This document shows positions 5,597-5,650 of a stretch of 5,650 nt of DNA, in pieces. This DNA comes from Deinococcus sp. (GTDB lineage: Bacteria > Deinococcota > Deinococci > Deinococcales > Deinococcaceae), in assembly GCA_018260375.1 (NCBI GenBank), contig JAGLBF010000144.1, positions 1 to 5,650 of the forward strand, written 5' to 3'. The notes beneath the pieces were generated by a model that made no database searches, had not been told where the DNA came from, and saw nothing but the letters and a program-made list of their open reading frames with translations. Position numbers and translations under genes: made by a program. Every line of letters starts with the position of its first letter. The first letter of the stretch is position 1.

Positions 5597-5638
5597 TGAT
5601 ACGGATTCCGATTGATTTGGCGTACTTCCGAATCAATC
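5597..5638. repeat. Intergenic repeat start, copy 4, with an 11-bp hairpin; continues past the window
   Basis: TGATACGGA (5597-5605) equals 4405-4413, and TACGGATTCCG (5600-5610) equals 449-459, linking this site to copies 1 and 2. It runs into a strong hairpin: GATTGATTTGG at 5610-5620 pairs with CCGAATCAATC at 5628-5638, with one G-T wobble and a seven-base loop. No T-run follows within the 12 bases left in the window, so a terminator role is not supported. A run of seven T lies upstream at 5584-5590 without a stem before it. Confidence 0.55.
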
Positions 5639-5650
5639 AGGGCGGATGCG

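Overview
The window looks like chromosomal DNA from a Deinococcus-type bacterium, probably a species with a lower GC content than D. radiodurans. The main evidence is the SecA protein. It starts MFRVLNKMFD, has the N-terminal wording seen in Deinococcus SecA, is 866 residues long and has no C-terminal zinc-binding tail. Two genes also have a TATACT -10 box only 7-8 bases before ATG, the arrangement of the leaderless promoters that are common in Deinococcus. The species cannot be named from this sequence.

Layout from left to right. (1) Positions 1-367, minus strand, hold a decayed IS5-family transposase. It is internally deleted, frameshifted, cut by the window edge and more AT-rich than its surroundings; its outer end is probably near 438. 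(2) Positions 441-587 hold a structured noncoding repeat just downstream of secA. (3) secA runs on the minus strand (588-3188). (4) A 391-base divergent control region (3189-3579) carries the secA promoter, four copies of ACGTCAG (two of them forming a perfect inverted repeat beside the permease promoter) and an 18-base tandem repeat. (5) An amino-acid-type ABC transporter permease follows on the plus strand (3580-4407). (6) A second copy of the noncoding repeat starts on the permease stop codon and may include a terminator. (7) A TSUP/TauE-SafE family membrane protein (4630-5415) has its own apparently leaderless promoter. (8) Two more partial copies of the repeat fill the right end, the last one forming an 11-bp hairpin.

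The three intact genes do not look like an operon. secA diverges from the permease, and each plus-strand gene has its own promoter candidate. All three products act at the cytoplasmic membrane, but in different ways: protein export, amino acid uptake, and export or uptake of a small organic or sulfur anion. The permease has no substrate-binding protein or ATPase gene beside it here, so its partners must be encoded elsewhere.

No clear new multi-gene system is visible. The most interesting signals are noncoding: the repeat family occupying every intergenic gap except the secA/permease one, the clustered ACGTCAG motifs, and the matching TATACT leaderless-type starts.
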